From positions 1 through 64,000 of the forward strand of contig NZ_WMIB01000021.1 in the NCBI RefSeq assembly GCF_009711125.1: a stretch of 64,000 bases of DNA. Direction: 5' to 3'. This stretch comes from Metabacillus mangrovi (GTDB taxonomy: Bacteria; Bacillota; Bacilli; Bacillales; Bacillaceae). Shown piece by piece: positions 62,318 through 64,000 of this stretch. The notes beneath the pieces are model-generated. The model worked only from the letters and a program-made list of their open reading frames with translations, was not told the origin of the DNA and ran no database searches. Position numbers and translations under genes: made by a program. The stretch's first letter is position 1. Every line of letters starts with the position of its first letter.

Positions 62318-62950
62318 ATGCTGGAACCATTTATCCGCACAGATCAGTATCACTATATAAAATCACAGGCTATGCATATGGTGCACAGCCATTCCTCTGC
62401 CAATGATAAAGGAGTCCTCCGGGTCGTTACCGACCTTGCGATGGAAAAAGTCACCGGCTATGGAGACTGGACAGAAGAACAGAAGATTCATCTGACACCG
62501 CTCACAGGCATTAAGGACCGCGGAGACGCCGAGCTTTTCCTGAATGCGCTCAAATCCTATGTCATTCCCTTTGATGAAGTCAGTGAAGCCGGATTGAAAA
62601 AACTTTTCCCGAAAGCGAAAAAGCTAAAGCTTCCGGATATGGAAATAGACCGGAAGGAGACGACGTATCTCGGCTGGATTGATAAAAATTCAGGGAAAAT
62701 GTTTATAGTTGCCCCTTATAAAGGAAAGCGGAAAGGACTGCAGGGAACGTTCAGCAGCCTGCACAAGAAAGGCATCTGCACAATTTGCAATGGTCATGAG
62801 GAGGTCGGCCTGTTCGTCACGGAGATTAAGGGAAAAGAGCAGGGAACCTTTATAAAAAGAGGAAACTACATTTGCAGCAGCAGTGAAGCATGCAACCGCA
62901 ACCTGAAATCGCTGCAGCAGCTGGAGGATTTTGTTGAGCTGATGAGCTAA
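62318..62950 (+). CDS. FusB/FusC-type EF-G-binding protein
   Basis: 210 residues. N-terminal helical bundle (FIRTDQYHYIKSQAMHMVHS), C-terminal zinc-binding fold with ICTICNGHEEVGLF and YICSSSEACNRNL supplying four cysteines. These proteins bind elongation factor G and can free it from stalled ribosomes, giving fusidic-acid tolerance in staphylococci; Bacillus members are usually chromosomal. RBS AAAGGAGT. Confidence 0.87.
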   Translation: MLEPFIRTDQYHYIKSQAMHMVHSHSSANDKGVLRVVTDLAMEKVTGYGDWTEEQKIHLTPLTGIKDRGDAELFLNALKSYVIPFDEVSEAGLKKLFPKAKKLKLPDMEIDRKETTYLGWIDKNSGKMFIVAPYKGKRKGLQGTFSSLHKKGICTICNGHEEVGLFVTEIKGKEQGTFIKRGNYICSSSEACNRNLKSLQQLEDFVELMS

Positions 62951-63033
62951 CCCAGTTTGTGGAAAACGGGGTTAGTCCCAGTAGGATAGAATACGGTAAA
63001 GAAAAATTCAGAATACAAAGGGAGTAACAATTT

Positions 63034-64000
63034 ATGCAAGCTGCACAACGAATGTCCGCTCCAAACCCGACCGTCTATCCGATTCTGTTTGCGATCGGAT
63101 TTGTCCATTTGCTGAATGACTCCATGCAGTCGGTCGTGCCGGCGGTGTTTCCAATCCTCGAAAAAAGCATGAATCTTACATACGGCCAGCTTGGCTGGAT
63201 CGGATTTGCGCTCAGTATGACGTCATCGATCATGCAGCCGGTCGTCGGCTGGCTCACTGATAAGAAAAGTGCGCCGTATGTTTTGCCGTTCGGGATGGGG
63301 CTTTCCATGATCGGAATGCTCGGCCTCGCTTTTGCTCCGGGGTTTTGGTATGTGCTGATGTCGGTTGTTTTTATCGGCCTCGGATCGGCTGCGTTTCATC
63401 CGGAGGGTTCGCGTGTTGCCTATATGGCGGCAGGCGGGAGAAGGGGACTGGCCCAATCGATTTACCAGGTCGGGGGAAACCTCGGGCAGTCGCTCGCACC
63501 GCTCATGACGATCCTGATCTTCATTCCGCTCGGTCAGTTTGGCTCGATTTGGTTTACCTTTGTAGCCGCATTAGCTGTCCTAGTGCTGCTTTTCGTTTCA
63601 CGCTGGTATTCCAGCCAGCTCGTCCGCTTTCCGAAAACAGTGAAAGCGATAGGGAAGACGATTTCCGTCACCCGGAAAAAACAGGTCGGCTTCGCCATAA
63701 CGCTGCTCGTGTTTCTTGTCTTTGCGAGATCCTGGTATTCCGCCGGCATCTCGAATTATTTTCAATTTTACCTGATTGAGGATTACGGCATCTCCATCCG
63801 GGAAGCACAGTATTTTATCTTTTTGTTCCTTGCATCCGGTGTGATCGGAACCTTCCTCGGCGGTCCGCTCGCTGACCGCTTCGGGAAACGGAACGTTATC
63901 CTGTTTTCCATGGTCGGCTCCGCACCGTTCGCCCTGCTGCTGCCGCATGTGAGTCTGGTCTGGATTTACCCGCTGTTTTTCATCATCGGAATCATTATTC
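63034..64000 (+). CDS. MFS exporter, fosmidomycin-resistance type (partial)
   Basis: The frame from ATG 63034 is open to the window edge (322 codons, no stop). About ten spans are present. MFS loop motif GWLTDKKSAPYVLP and GGPLADRFGKRNVILF mark the two halves; HPEGSRVAYMAAGGRRGLAQ and YQVGGNLGQSLAPLM are typical of Fsr-like drug exporters. GGGAG lies before the ATG. Confidence 0.88.
   Translation, partial: MQAAQRMSAPNPTVYPILFAIGFVHLLNDSMQSVVPAVFPILEKSMNLTYGQLGWIGFALSMTSSIMQPVVGWLTDKKSAPYVLPFGMGLSMIGMLGLAFAPGFWYVLMSVVFIGLGSAAFHPEGSRVAYMAAGGRRGLAQSIYQVGGNLGQSLAPLMTILIFIPLGQFGSIWFTFVAALAVLVLLFVSRWYSSQLVRFPKTVKAIGKTISVTRKKQVGFAITLLVFLVFARSWYSAGISNYFQFYLIEDYGISIREAQYFIFLFLASGVIGTFLGGPLADRFGKRNVILFSMVGSAPFALLLPHVSLVWIYPLFFIIGIII

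Overview
The window is a chromosomal piece of a Gram-positive, spore-former-type Bacillaceae genome (Bacillus sensu lato). The evidence is strong AGGAGG-type ribosome sites, frequent TTG/GTG starts, many intrinsic terminators with U-tracts, B. subtilis-type families (ASCH/YhfF-like, YesM/YesN-like kinase pair, MhqR-type operator, yybP-ykoY riboswitch, YwqH/YwqI/LXG toxins, YczE) and two perfect catabolite-responsive elements. No rRNA, tRNA or CRISPR array was seen. Most genes have similar, moderate base composition; the toxin C-termini and their immunity genes (46.0-53.2 kb) are clearly AT-richer.

Layout. 0-15.5 kb: housekeeping and stress genes: a beta-propeller protein, an orphan MntA-type antitoxin with a HepT stub, GNAT, HIT, NTF2-like and lipoprotein genes, a secreted 5'-nucleotidase, an ASCH and a DUF1349-like protein, a ring-cleaving dioxygenase with an MhqR-like operator, an AI-2E-type transporter, a methyltransferase and an MBL-fold hydrolase. 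15.5-24 kb: a catabolite-controlled fructan/fructoside locus (binding protein, two permeases, GH32 fructosidase, YesM-type kinase, YesN-type regulator), with a 42-bp minisatellite inside. 24-26.6 kb: AEC transporter, TIGR01777 epimerase, DIP1984-like protein. 26.9-27.7 kb: four exact-length 190-bp tandem repeats. 28.4-33.9 kb: a thiazole/oxazole-modified peptide (TOMM) cluster of the heterocycloanthracin/sonorensin type, with a 15-cysteine precursor, a TIGR03693-like maturation protein, a fused E1-like/YcaO cyclodehydratase and a SagB-type dehydrogenase. 34-43.8 kb: lipoprotein, dehydrogenase, bicovalent flavoprotein, Mn riboswitch with TerC, an IS3-family element, ribokinase, K+ channel and small membrane proteins. 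44-53.2 kb: an LXG polymorphic-toxin locus with one full toxin and at least four displaced or decayed pre-toxin cassettes carrying other toxin tips and immunity genes, plus a signal peptidase and a broken VanZ gene. 53.4-64 kb: NHL propeller, HxlR regulator, flavodoxin-like reductase, acetyltransferases, a second broken YwqH-like gene, ankyrin protein, glycosyltransferase, O-methyltransferase, M23 peptidase, FusB-like protein and a truncated MFS exporter.

How they work together. The fructan locus couples a two-component sensor to an ABC importer and a cytoplasmic fructosidase, with cre sites before the first gene and between hydrolase and kinase. In the TOMM cluster the precursor is followed by an attenuator-like terminator and then three tightly packed enzyme genes; no exporter is adjacent. 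In the LXG locus, near-identical pre-toxin DNA is repeated in direct orientation, so recombination could swap toxin tips.

Repeats and decay stand out. Two dispersed palindromic families, two 20-nt phased arrays and an IS3 copy with a clean CAG target duplication lie between genes. Several genes carry single nonsense or frameshift lesions.
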